A stretch of 64,000 nucleotides of DNA from Desulfobacteraceae bacterium UBA2245. Lineage in GTDB: Bacteria > Desulfobacterota > Desulfobacteria > Desulfobacterales > UBA2245. The stretch lies in NCBI GenBank assembly GCA_002347265.1, contig DDYB01000017.1:111078-175077 (forward strand). The letters are read 5' to 3'. Shown here piece after piece: positions 9,116 to 16,676 of the stretch. The notes beneath the pieces were generated by a model. It did not search any database. It worked only from the letters and a program-made list of their open reading frames with translations, and had not been told where the DNA came from. How positions within the stretch are numbered: position 1 is the stretch's first letter; each line of letters begins with the position of its first letter. The translations under genes were made by a program, and so were the position numbers.

Positions 9116-9160
9116 GCCCCCATCCTGCGTCGGAAATTTCTTTCGGCCCAAGATGGGGGC
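9116..9160 (+). promoter_or_regulatory. Long hairpin in the leader of dnaB
   Basis: The nine-base arms 9116-9124 and 9152-9160 (GCCCCCATC / GATGGGGGC) are perfect complements around a 27-base loop and end 20 bases before the dnaB start. There is no U-tail, so it is unlikely to be a strong terminator. It may tune the ratio of ribosomal protein to helicase expression or protect an mRNA end. Confidence 0.45.
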
Positions 9161-9180
9161 GCCCGCACACCACGGATGCC

Positions 9181-10560
9181 ATGGCGGAAACCCGAAAACC
9201 CGAAAAAGATCCCTCGCTTTACCATGTGCCGCCCCAGAATCTGGAAGCCGAGGAATCCATTCTAAGCGCGATTCTGATCAACAACAACGCTCTGCTGGAT
9301 GTCATCGGCGTGCTTCGGGACGAAGATTTTTATAAACCCGGGCACCGGAAAATATTCTCCGCTGTCTGCGAGCTCTTCAACCGGAATGATCCGGTGGACC
9401 TGGTCACCCTGGCCAATATTTTAAAACAGCGGGGCGATATCGAGGAAATCGGAGGCGCAGCCTATCTCGCCTCCCTGGTGGATTCGGTTCCTCTGGCGGT
9501 CAACTGCCGCCATTACGCCCAGATCGTCCATGAAAAAGCCTGTCTGCGTCTGCTGATCGAAAAATCCCAGGATATCGTCAAGCGCTGCTTGGAAGACAGA
9601 GAGCGCGCCGAAGATATCCTTGATTTTGCTGAAAACGAGATCTTCAAGATCGCCGAAAACAAAATCAACCCATCTTTTTACGCCATTAAAGACCTGGTGG
9701 AAAAAAGCATGGACGCCATTGATGAGCGTGGGAAGAACAAGGCGCTGATCACCGGCGTTGCCACGGGTTTCACCAAGCTGGATCAATTGACCTCGGGGTT
9801 GCAGAATTCGGATCTCATTATCCTTGCCGCCCGTCCCAGCATGGGAAAGACCTCCTTTGCACTGAACATCGCCCGAAATGCCGCTGTCGAAGCCAACGTT
9901 CCTTCGGCCGTATTTTCTCTGGAAATGTCCAAGGAGCAGCTGGCCATGCGTCTTCTGTGCACCGAGGCCAGAATCGACTCCAGCCGCCTTCGGAGCGGCT
10001 TTTTGACCGACAACGACCTGGGTGCTTTAACCGATGCCGCCGATATGCTTTCCAGAGCGCCGATCTATATCGACGATACGGCCGATATATCGGCCATGGA
10101 AATCCGGGCCAAGGCCCGCCGGCTTAAAATGGAAAAAAATCTGGGTCTGATCGTCATCGATTATGTTCAATTGATGAAGTCGCGCCAGAACAGCGAACGC
10201 CGCGATCTGGAAATCTCGGAAATTTCAAGATCCCTCAAAGCGCTGGCCAAGGAGCTCAACCTTCCGGTTGTGGCGCTGTCCCAGCTCAACCGCAAACTGG
10301 AAGAACGCAACGATAAGCATCCCCAGCTGTCCGACCTCAGGGAATCCGGAGCTCTGGAACAGGACGCGGACGTGGTGGCCTTTATCTACCGGGACGAGGT
10401 CTATAACAAAGACCCCAACAATCCCCATCGGGGAAAGGCCGAAATCATTCTGGCCAAGCACCGGAACGGCCCCACCGGGACCGTTCCCCTGACCTTCCTG
10501 CATTCCTATACCCGGTTTGAAAATCCGGCCTTCGATCACACGCCGGCTGCCCATGAATAG
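9181..10560 (+). CDS. dnaB: Replicative DNA helicase DnaB
   Basis: Hexameric 5'-3' helicase at the replication fork, 459 residues. The N-terminal primase-interacting domain begins VPPQNLEAEESILSAIL. The RecA-like domain has Walker A ARPSMGKTSFALN (about 218-230), Walker B LIVIDYVQLM (about 323-332), SQLNRKLEERND (H3) and the arginine-finger region KHRNGPTGTVPL. No good ribosome site is visible before ATG 9181, and no earlier in-frame ATG exists. A GC-rich hairpin sits in the leader. No intein is present. Confidence 0.96.
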   Translation: MAETRKPEKDPSLYHVPPQNLEAEESILSAILINNNALLDVIGVLRDEDFYKPGHRKIFSAVCELFNRNDPVDLVTLANILKQRGDIEEIGGAAYLASLVDSVPLAVNCRHYAQIVHEKACLRLLIEKSQDIVKRCLEDRERAEDILDFAENEIFKIAENKINPSFYAIKDLVEKSMDAIDERGKNKALITGVATGFTKLDQLTSGLQNSDLIILAARPSMGKTSFALNIARNAAVEANVPSAVFSLEMSKEQLAMRLLCTEARIDSSRLRSGFLTDNDLGALTDAADMLSRAPIYIDDTADISAMEIRAKARRLKMEKNLGLIVIDYVQLMKSRQNSERRDLEISEISRSLKALAKELNLPVVALSQLNRKLEERNDKHPQLSDLRESGALEQDADVVAFIYRDEVYNKDPNNPHRGKAEIILAKHRNGPTGTVPLTFLHSYTRFENPAFDHTPAAHE

Positions 10561-10608
10561 CCGTTTGATTCGATCCGAAAACTTGCGTACCGCCGTTCTT
10601 CGGAGCAT

Positions 10609-12297
10609 ATGAAACAAATTTTTGGAAACATCTCAGGCCTTAAGTCCGGCCAGCTCCACCGCCTGCAGAATCTCTACCGGCGGCGGATACCGCCGGAAGC
10701 GTTGATTACCCCGGAACTGGTCCGCGATATGGCGCGGCTTTCTTTTGAAATCCACCGCCAGATCGGCGTCACCATCAACCGCCAGGGCGCAATGGATCAT
10801 ATTATCGTCGGAGACCGGCAGGGCATCGTCATTCCGGATCTGAGCGACTACCGGATCGCTCCCGGTCGACTGCGGGGGCTCAGATGCGTCCACACCCATC
10901 TTGCCGGAGAACCCCTCACTCAGGAGGATTTGAACGATCTGGCGCTGCTGCGCCTGGATATGATGGCCGCCGCGACCCTCACCGAAGCGGGCGAGGTTGA
11001 TCGGATTCATGCAGCCCACATCATTCCAGGAGCCACGGGACAAACTCCCTGCGAAGTCCTGAAACCATTACGTCCACACGAGCTTGGCATCGGTTGTCTG
11101 GAGCTGATTCTGTCCCTGGAAGCCGAACTGAGCCAGACCGTCTTGTCCCGGCAGGCATCGAAAGGCGAGGAAAGAGCGCTTCTGGTGAGCGTCGCCACGC
11201 AGTCCAGACAAGCAGCGATGGAATCTCTGGCCGAACTCGAAGAACTGGCTGCATCCTGCGGCATTTCGGTTATCGGCACCGTCGTTCAGCAGCGCAGCAA
11301 AACCGACCCCAGGTATCTGATGGGATTGGGCAAGATTCAGGAACTTGCCCTGACCGCTCTTCAGACCGGCGCCACCCTGATTATCTTGGACCAGGAACTC
11401 AACCCTTCTCAAATCCGCTCGATTACCGATCGAATCGAACTGAAGGTGATCGACCGGACTCAGCTGATACTCGACATCTTCGCGCAACGGGCGCAAAGCC
11501 GCGAAGGCAGAATTCAGGTCGAACTGGCCCAGCTCAAATACCTGCTGCCGCGGCTGATCGTCAAAAACACGGCCATGTCCCGGCTGACCGGCGGCATCGG
11601 CGGCCGGGGCCCCGGAGAAACCAAGCTCGAGATCAACCGGCGGCGGGTCCGGGAGCGCATCGCCCGTCTTGAAAAATCCCTCGGCGAAGTCCGGAAGCGC
11701 CGGGCCGTACAAAAATCACGGCGCAGCAAACGCGAGGCGCCGGTCATCTCCATCGTCGGTTACACCAATGCCGGGAAATCCACCCTGCTCAACACGCTGA
11801 CTCGAAGCCGGGTTCTGGTCGAAAACCGGCTCTTTGCCACCCTGGACCCTTCCAGCCGCCGCATGAAGTTTCCCAGAGACATGGAGGTGATCATCACCGA
11901 TACGGTCGGCTTTATCAAAGACCTTCCCCGGGAGCTGCGCACGGCCTTCAGGGCTACCCTTGAAGAACTGGAAAGCGCCGATCTGCTGCTGCACGTCATC
12001 GATATCAGCAATCCGAGATTCGAGGCGCAGATCCAATCCGTGGAGACCATTCTTGAGGAGCTCGGCCTTGAAAACATCCCCGTTTTACGCGTTTTGAACA
12101 AGATGGATCTGGTGCCGTCCGAAACCGTCGATATGCTGAGCAGAGCCCTTGACGGCATCGCCGTTTGTGCAAAGGATCAAACCAGTCTGGTAAGGCTGAT
12201 CGAAAAAATGGCGGCCAGGGTTTCTGAAATCCGGATAAAAGAACGGCTTTCTTCAGAACCCCCGGCGGAAATTGACCCGAACGACATTGAAGCTTGA
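10609..12297 (+). CDS. hflX: GTPase HflX (ribosome rescue/splitting), long form
   Basis: Translational GTPase that splits stalled or heat-damaged 70S ribosomes. At 562 residues it is longer than the ~430-residue E. coli protein. About 180 extra N-terminal residues (a domain containing CVHTHLAGEPLTQEDLNDLALLR, here shortened to its core HTHLAGEPLTQEDLNDL) precede the HflX domain. Seen after that: DPRYLMGLGKIQEL, the glycine-rich loop LTGGIGGRGPGETKLE, G1 GYTNAGKSTLLN, G3 DTVGFIKDLP and G4 NKMD. The long form occurs in several Desulfobacterota and Firmicutes. It starts 48 bases after dnaB, with GGAG just upstream. Confidence 0.94.
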   Translation: MKQIFGNISGLKSGQLHRLQNLYRRRIPPEALITPELVRDMARLSFEIHRQIGVTINRQGAMDHIIVGDRQGIVIPDLSDYRIAPGRLRGLRCVHTHLAGEPLTQEDLNDLALLRLDMMAAATLTEAGEVDRIHAAHIIPGATGQTPCEVLKPLRPHELGIGCLELILSLEAELSQTVLSRQASKGEERALLVSVATQSRQAAMESLAELEELAASCGISVIGTVVQQRSKTDPRYLMGLGKIQELALTALQTGATLIILDQELNPSQIRSITDRIELKVIDRTQLILDIFAQRAQSREGRIQVELAQLKYLLPRLIVKNTAMSRLTGGIGGRGPGETKLEINRRRVRERIARLEKSLGEVRKRRAVQKSRRSKREAPVISIVGYTNAGKSTLLNTLTRSRVLVENRLFATLDPSSRRMKFPRDMEVIITDTVGFIKDLPRELRTAFRATLEELESADLLLHVIDISNPRFEAQIQSVETILEELGLENIPVLRVLNKMDLVPSETVDMLSRALDGIAVCAKDQTSLVRLIEKMAARVSEIRIKERLSSEPPAEIDPNDIEA

Positions 12298-12332
12298 CAG
12301 TGCCTCGACAAAAAGAGTAAGGCTTAAATTCT

Positions 12333-13112
12333 ATGAATCTGGATGCTTTGAAAACCGTCGGCATGACCGCCGCCAAACAGGGGGGCGAAATCCTTCGCGC
12401 CCGCTTCGGAAAGATATTCCGGGTCGAAAAAAAAGGCGCCATTGATCTGGTGACCGAAGCCGATACGGAATGTGAAGCGGCCGTCATCCGGACGATACGC
12501 AGCGTTTATCCCGACCATGGCATACTGGCGGAAGAAAGCGGTCAGAATCCAGGGAAAAGCCCCTGCCAATGGATCATTGATCCCCTGGACGGCACGACGA
12601 ATTTTTCCCACGGCCTGCCGATTTTTTCTGTTTCCATTGCCCTGGCCCATGAGAATCAGGTCGTTCTCGGTATTGTATTCAACCCGGTTTCCGGCGAACT
12701 GTATTCCGCAACATCCGGCCAGGGCGCTTTTCTCAACGCTCAGCCGATACGGGTCTCCACAACGCCCGCTGTTTCGGAAAGTCTGCTCGTTACCGGGTTT
12801 CCGTATGATTTGAAAACCATGATCGATCCCCTGATGCGCCGTTTTTCAACCTGTCTTCAAGCCTGTCAGGGTGTGCGGAGGCTGGGTTCGGCGGCGCTGG
12901 ATCTCTGCTATGTGGCGAGCGGACGTTTTGACGGATTCTGGGAACAGAACCTGAAACCCTGGGACACCGCCGCCGGCATGCTGATCGCCAGGGAAGCCGG
13001 CGCCAGAATCACGGATTTCTCGGGAAATTCATTTGCGCCTGATATGAACCGGATTCTGGCCACCAACGGCCTTATTCACTCACAAATGATGACTTTATTA
13101 AATCAGCAGTAG
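12333..13112 (+). CDS. suhB: Inositol-monophosphatase-family phosphatase (SuhB-like)
   Basis: Mg2+-dependent phosphatase of 259 residues. Metal-binding motifs are complete: EES (about 70), WIIDPLDGTTNFSHG (about 84-98) and the C-terminal WDTAAGMLIAREAG. Members hydrolyse myo-inositol-1-phosphate or related sugar phosphates; SuhB also acts as an rRNA transcription factor in E. coli. The substrate here cannot be read from sequence. It follows hflX by 35 bases and is probably co-transcribed with it and with the small Cys-rich gene downstream. Confidence 0.9.
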   Translation: MNLDALKTVGMTAAKQGGEILRARFGKIFRVEKKGAIDLVTEADTECEAAVIRTIRSVYPDHGILAEESGQNPGKSPCQWIIDPLDGTTNFSHGLPIFSVSIALAHENQVVLGIVFNPVSGELYSATSGQGAFLNAQPIRVSTTPAVSESLLVTGFPYDLKTMIDPLMRRFSTCLQACQGVRRLGSAALDLCYVASGRFDGFWEQNLKPWDTAAGMLIAREAGARITDFSGNSFAPDMNRILATNGLIHSQMMTLLNQQ

Positions 13113-13137
13113 AGAGCCACAACGGAAGGAATGATCC

Positions 13138-13335
13138 ATGAAAAAATCCTTGAAGGACGCCATTCAATGCGATGACCATTGCGGATGTCTGGGAGAATTT
13201 GACGGCAATGACATTGTCTGCAAAAAGCACTGCGCCCTGAAGCTGCGCTGCGCCATTGAGCGCAGCGAAAATTATCAGATGGACATCATCGAAGAGCTGA
13301 TGGTTTTTGACGGCATCTCCCTTAAAATTCAGTGA
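13138..13335 (+). CDS. Small Cys-rich protein, unrecognised
   Basis: 65 residues with five Cys in the first half (QCDDHCGCLG ... VCKKHCALKLRCAIER). The paired pattern suggests a metal-binding or zinc-ribbon-like site. The C-terminal part is helical and acidic. A clear AAGGA lies 8 bases before the ATG and the gene follows suhB by 25 bases, so it looks expressed. I recognise no family. A role as a small metal-dependent regulator or accessory protein is only a guess. Confidence 0.65.
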   Translation: MKKSLKDAIQCDDHCGCLGEFDGNDIVCKKHCALKLRCAIERSENYQMDIIEELMVFDGISLKIQ

Positions 13336-13356
13336 TCATGCCGCACATTCCGCCCG

Positions 13357-14724
13357 TCACTGGACGAAAATCTTTCCAGGATTTAAAATTCCCTTCGGAT
13401 CAAAAACCTTTTTAATTCCACGCATCAGCGCCATTTCAACCTCGCCGATTTCCTTGCCGATAAAAGGCAGCTTGGAAGTGCCGATTCCATGCTCGCCGGA
13501 AATCGTCCCGCCCAGTTCCAGGGTATAATCGAAAACCGTCGCAACCGCCGCCTCGGCTTGGCGGACCTCCTGGGAATTCTGCTTGTCGAGCATAATGGTA
13601 AAGTGAATGTTTCCGTCTCCGGCGTGGCCGAAACAGACCATCATCAAACCGGTCTCCTCCCGCAGCTTCTCTATCCTTCGAACCATATCCGGTATCCGGC
13701 TGCGGGGGACAACGATGTCTTCGTTGATTTTATCCGGACGATACCGGTACAAAGCAGGAGACACGGCCTTTCGGGCCTTCCACAAATCGGCCGCCTGTTC
13801 CGCGTTTTCAGCTGTCCGCACCTCCGCCCCTCTGGCCCGGCAGATACTGTGAATCTTTTGAACATCCTCATCCAGACCGGCTTGTTTGCCGTCCACCTCA
13901 ATGATCAGAAGCGCTCCGGCAGAAGGCAGTCCGATATTCAAATACGCCTCGACGCAACGAATGGATGCATGGTCCATAAACTCGATGGTTCGCGGAACAA
14001 CGGCGCTTCGAATAATCTCGGAAACCGCCTCGGCGGCGCTTTCCATCCGATCAAAAGCCGCCGTCATGGTGCGCCGGGCTTCGGGAAGCGGCAAGAGACG
14101 CAGCGTCATCTGCGTGATGAGGGCAAGAGTTCCTTCCGAACCCACGATCAAGCGCGTCAGATCGTAACCCACCACCCCTTTTGCCGTCTGAACGCCGGTA
14201 TGAATGATCTTCCCGGTCGGAAGCACCGCCTCCAGGCCCAGAACATAATCCCGCGTGACCCCGTACTTGACGGCCCGGGGTCCTCCGGCGCATTCGGCCA
14301 GATTGCCGCCGAGGGTTGAAAATTCCGAACTCGCCGGATCCGGAGGGTAAAAAAGCCCCCTGGCTTCCACGGCCTTATGAAAATGCGCGGTGATCACTCC
14401 GGGTTGTGCCCTGGCAATGCAGTTGTCCGTGTCGATGTCCAGAATCCGGTTCATACGGCTCATGGCCATCACCACGCCGCCGTGAACCGGCAGAGACCCC
14501 CCGGTCAGCCCGGAACCGGCCCCCCGGGGAATGACAAAAAACTCATATTCATCGGCCAGCTTGAATATTTCGGCCGCCTGAACAGCGGATTCGGGAAATA
14601 CGACAGCATCCGGAACAAACATCTGCCCCGTGGCGTCATACGCATAACACAGGCAATCCTCCTTCTTCCGGGAGCAATGCGCTTTTCCGACAACTGCCTG
14701 CAGCTTATCAAACACCTGATCCAT
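13357..14724 (-). CDS. glcD: FAD-linked oxidase, GlcD / D-lactate dehydrogenase type
   Basis: Flavoprotein of 455 residues in the PCMH (VAO) superfamily. Seen: the FAD-binding stretch IPRGAGSGLTGGSLP (about 66-80), PDPASSEFSTLGGNLAECAGGP, VVGYDLTRLIVGSEGTLALI, the C-terminal GHAGDGNIH, and the closing GGTISGEHGIGTSKLPFI. It oxidises a 2-hydroxy acid (glycolate or D-lactate) and passes electrons to a Fe-S partner or quinone. No GlcF-like Fe-S partner is adjacent. ATG 14724 is chosen; an in-frame GTG at 14742 is possible. The gene converges on the small Cys-rich gene. Confidence 0.9.
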   Translation of the reverse strand: MDQVFDKLQAVVGKAHCSRKKEDCLCYAYDATGQMFVPDAVVFPESAVQAAEIFKLADEYEFFVIPRGAGSGLTGGSLPVHGGVVMAMSRMNRILDIDTDNCIARAQPGVITAHFHKAVEARGLFYPPDPASSEFSTLGGNLAECAGGPRAVKYGVTRDYVLGLEAVLPTGKIIHTGVQTAKGVVGYDLTRLIVGSEGTLALITQMTLRLLPLPEARRTMTAAFDRMESAAEAVSEIIRSAVVPRTIEFMDHASIRCVEAYLNIGLPSAGALLIIEVDGKQAGLDEDVQKIHSICRARGAEVRTAENAEQAADLWKARKAVSPALYRYRPDKINEDIVVPRSRIPDMVRRIEKLREETGLMMVCFGHAGDGNIHFTIMLDKQNSQEVRQAEAAVATVFDYTLELGGTISGEHGIGTSKLPFIGKEIGEVEMALMRGIKKVFDPKGILNPGKIFVQ

Positions 14725-14801
14725 TGAATTTTCCAAAACCACCGGCCCTTTGGACCGGATTCAGATCGGCATCGCGACTTGAGGAAAAAAAGGCTTGCCG
14801 T

Positions 14802-16142
14802 TCAATTGCCGTGCGAAGATTCCAGATCCCGGCAGAGCAGTTCCACCTGTCTTCTCAGGGACGTGCTGGTTTTGATGCCCCTTTCAACGGCATTGATGGA
14901 GTGAAGGGCGGTGGCGTGATACCGGTTAAAGCTTCTGCCAATCGTCTGAAGCGGCTCACGGGTAAAACGGCGGGACAGATAAATGGCGATCTGCCGGGGC
15001 CGCACCAGATTCTGTTTCCGGGAGCTGGAAACGATGTCTTGAACCGATATACCGAATTTCTTGCAGACCAGCTTCTTGATGCCTTCAATCGTGACGGCCT
15101 CCTGTTTTCTTGCCAGATGAAGAACCACGCTTTCGGCAAGCTTCAGATCCATCGACGTTTTGAGCAGGGAAGAGCGGGCCGTCAGACCGATCAGGCCGCT
15201 TTCCAGTTGACGTATGTTTTCTGTCAGCTCGCTGGCCAGATAATGGATCACATCGCCGGATACATGGAACCCGGAATCCGTGGCTTTTCGTTCAAGAATC
15301 TTGATCCGGGTAGGATAATCCGGGGGCTCGATGCTGGAAATCAATCCTCCGGAAAGTCGGGATTTGAGCTGATCGTTCATCTTGGGAATATCCGAGGGGC
15401 AGTAGCACCCGGTGAATATGATGCGTTTTTTCGCATCGAGAAGGTAGTCCAGAGTCAGGGCCAGTTCGACCTGGGTCCGGTCCTTTCCGGTTAGAAAATG
15501 AACGTCTTCCAGCAACAGCACATCGCACTGGTTCCGGTATTTTTCCTTGAAACCGGCAATGGCATCGGTTCGAAGCGCCTGAACCATTTCATTGGTGAAA
15601 TCTTCAGCGGTAATGTAATAAACGCGCTGCGACGGCGCCTGGGACAGAATGTGATTGCCGATGGCCTGGGACAGGTGGCTTTTGCCCATGCCGGTACCGG
15701 AAAAAAGGAAGAGCGCCTTGGAGCCGTTTCCATTGCCGTTTGCCTGAGAAACCGCTGCGGAATAGGCAAAATGATTGCTGTCTCCCACGACAAACCGGTC
15801 AAACGTAAAATCCCGGCGCAGCAATCGCCCGCCGGGGGGCTGCATGTGGGGCAGCAACAGCTGCGGATTTCTTTCAAGAGGGTCTGCCTGGGTCCTGCCG
15901 CAAGCGTTGTTGACCTCAAAAATCAACCGACAGTTCCTGCCCGTGGTTTTCTGAAATTCTCCGGCAATCTGAGGCCCGTACTGCTCCTCGATGCGTTTTT
16001 TTGAAAAATGATTGGGACATAATAAAACGATATCGTCGGCATCCGCCTTTCCGAACTCTATGGGCGCGATCCACATTCGAAAGCTGTGGCCGGGAATTTG
16101 AAATTTAACTGAATTTTTAACCTGCTGCCAAATCTCTTCCAT
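14802..16142 (-). CDS. dnaA: Chromosomal replication initiator DnaA, divergent
   Basis: AAA+ initiator of 446 residues. Domain I is MEEIWQQVKNSVKF...FRMWIAPIEF, followed by a short linker. The AAA+ core has Walker A SGTGMGKSHLSQAIGN (canonical is GxGxGKTH; here GKS), Walker B LLLEDVHFL and the Arg-finger region LKSRLSGGLISSIEPPD. In domain IV the box-recognition signature reads NRYHATALHS, where typical DnaA has GRDHTTVLHA: the Asp and one Thr are changed. It could be the main DnaA or a second paralogue; Desulfobacterota sometimes carry two. The gene is transcribed leftward from an AT-rich region shared with uvrA. No dnaN is adjacent. Confidence 0.85.
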   Translation of the reverse strand: MEEIWQQVKNSVKFQIPGHSFRMWIAPIEFGKADADDIVLLCPNHFSKKRIEEQYGPQIAGEFQKTTGRNCRLIFEVNNACGRTQADPLERNPQLLLPHMQPPGGRLLRRDFTFDRFVVGDSNHFAYSAAVSQANGNGNGSKALFLFSGTGMGKSHLSQAIGNHILSQAPSQRVYYITAEDFTNEMVQALRTDAIAGFKEKYRNQCDVLLLEDVHFLTGKDRTQVELALTLDYLLDAKKRIIFTGCYCPSDIPKMNDQLKSRLSGGLISSIEPPDYPTRIKILERKATDSGFHVSGDVIHYLASELTENIRQLESGLIGLTARSSLLKTSMDLKLAESVVLHLARKQEAVTIEGIKKLVCKKFGISVQDIVSSSRKQNLVRPRQIAIYLSRRFTREPLQTIGRSFNRYHATALHSINAVERGIKTSTSLRRQVELLCRDLESSHGN

Positions 16143-16203
16143 AGAAGTTGCTCTTGTATCAAATTTTTAACGGGTTTTGACGGGATCTTAAGACCTGAAT
16201 TTC

Positions 16204-16240
16204 AAAAAGCCACCTGGTTTGGTGCAAGGCACAGTGGCTT
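16204..16240 (-). terminator. Terminator-like hairpin in the dnaA leader (possible attenuator)
   Basis: On the minus strand the seven-base arms AAGCCAC/GTGGCTT (16234-16240 with 16207-16213) are followed by a T run (16204-16208). The hairpin lies about 60 bases before the dnaA ATG and downstream of a candidate promoter at 16260-16288, so premature termination could control dnaA expression. It could instead end an unseen short RNA. Confidence 0.55.
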
Positions 16241-16259
16241 CCCCTACGATGGAAGTTAC

Positions 16260-16288
16260 TGATTAGAGGATTGCTCAAAGGGTGTCAA
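16260..16288 (-). promoter_or_regulatory. Candidate dnaA promoter
   Basis: Minus strand: perfect -35 TTGACA (16283-16288), a 17-base spacer, and -10 TAATCA (16260-16265). The -10 is weak. Confidence 0.45.
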
Positions 16289-16676
16289 ATCTCGGAAATT
16301 CGGTTTTTGACCCGGCTTCGAATTATTCCGTCAATATTTATAACTATTTGATTTAAAACATTTTTTAATTTCAATATGCATCAACCCTCTCTAAATACTT
16401 CCTTTTTTATACTTGTATCTTTTCATAAGTATTTTAATCAGATCAGTGGTTATCAACAGCGTGTTGACAAGTGCGTGTTCTGATTTTTCTTGAATTTTTT
16501 ACGATTCGCTTCGTTTTTCGAATATAGAATCATCTTCGGTGAATGATACCCACCCCCTTGCACTGATCCGCTTTTTTGGATTCACGACGACATGCTTTTC
16601 GCGTTATTGCGCGGGGCCGGGGCGGACGCAAAGCGTTCTTGCATCTGAAATCCACACGATATATGAAACAATCATC
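16289..16676. other. AT-rich dnaA-uvrA intergenic region with DnaA-box-like pair (possible origin)
   Basis: About 390 bases without a gene, strikingly AT-rich between about 16300 and 16440. TTATCAACA (16450-16458) and TGTTGACAA (16462-16470) form an inverted pair resembling the DnaA box TTATCCACA with one and two differences. AAATACTT (16393-16400) and AAGTATTT (16427-16434) form a further inverted repeat. It may be an unwinding region with DnaA sites, that is an origin or a DnaA-autoregulated promoter. Only two box-like sites are clear, so the origin call is tentative. Confidence 0.4.
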
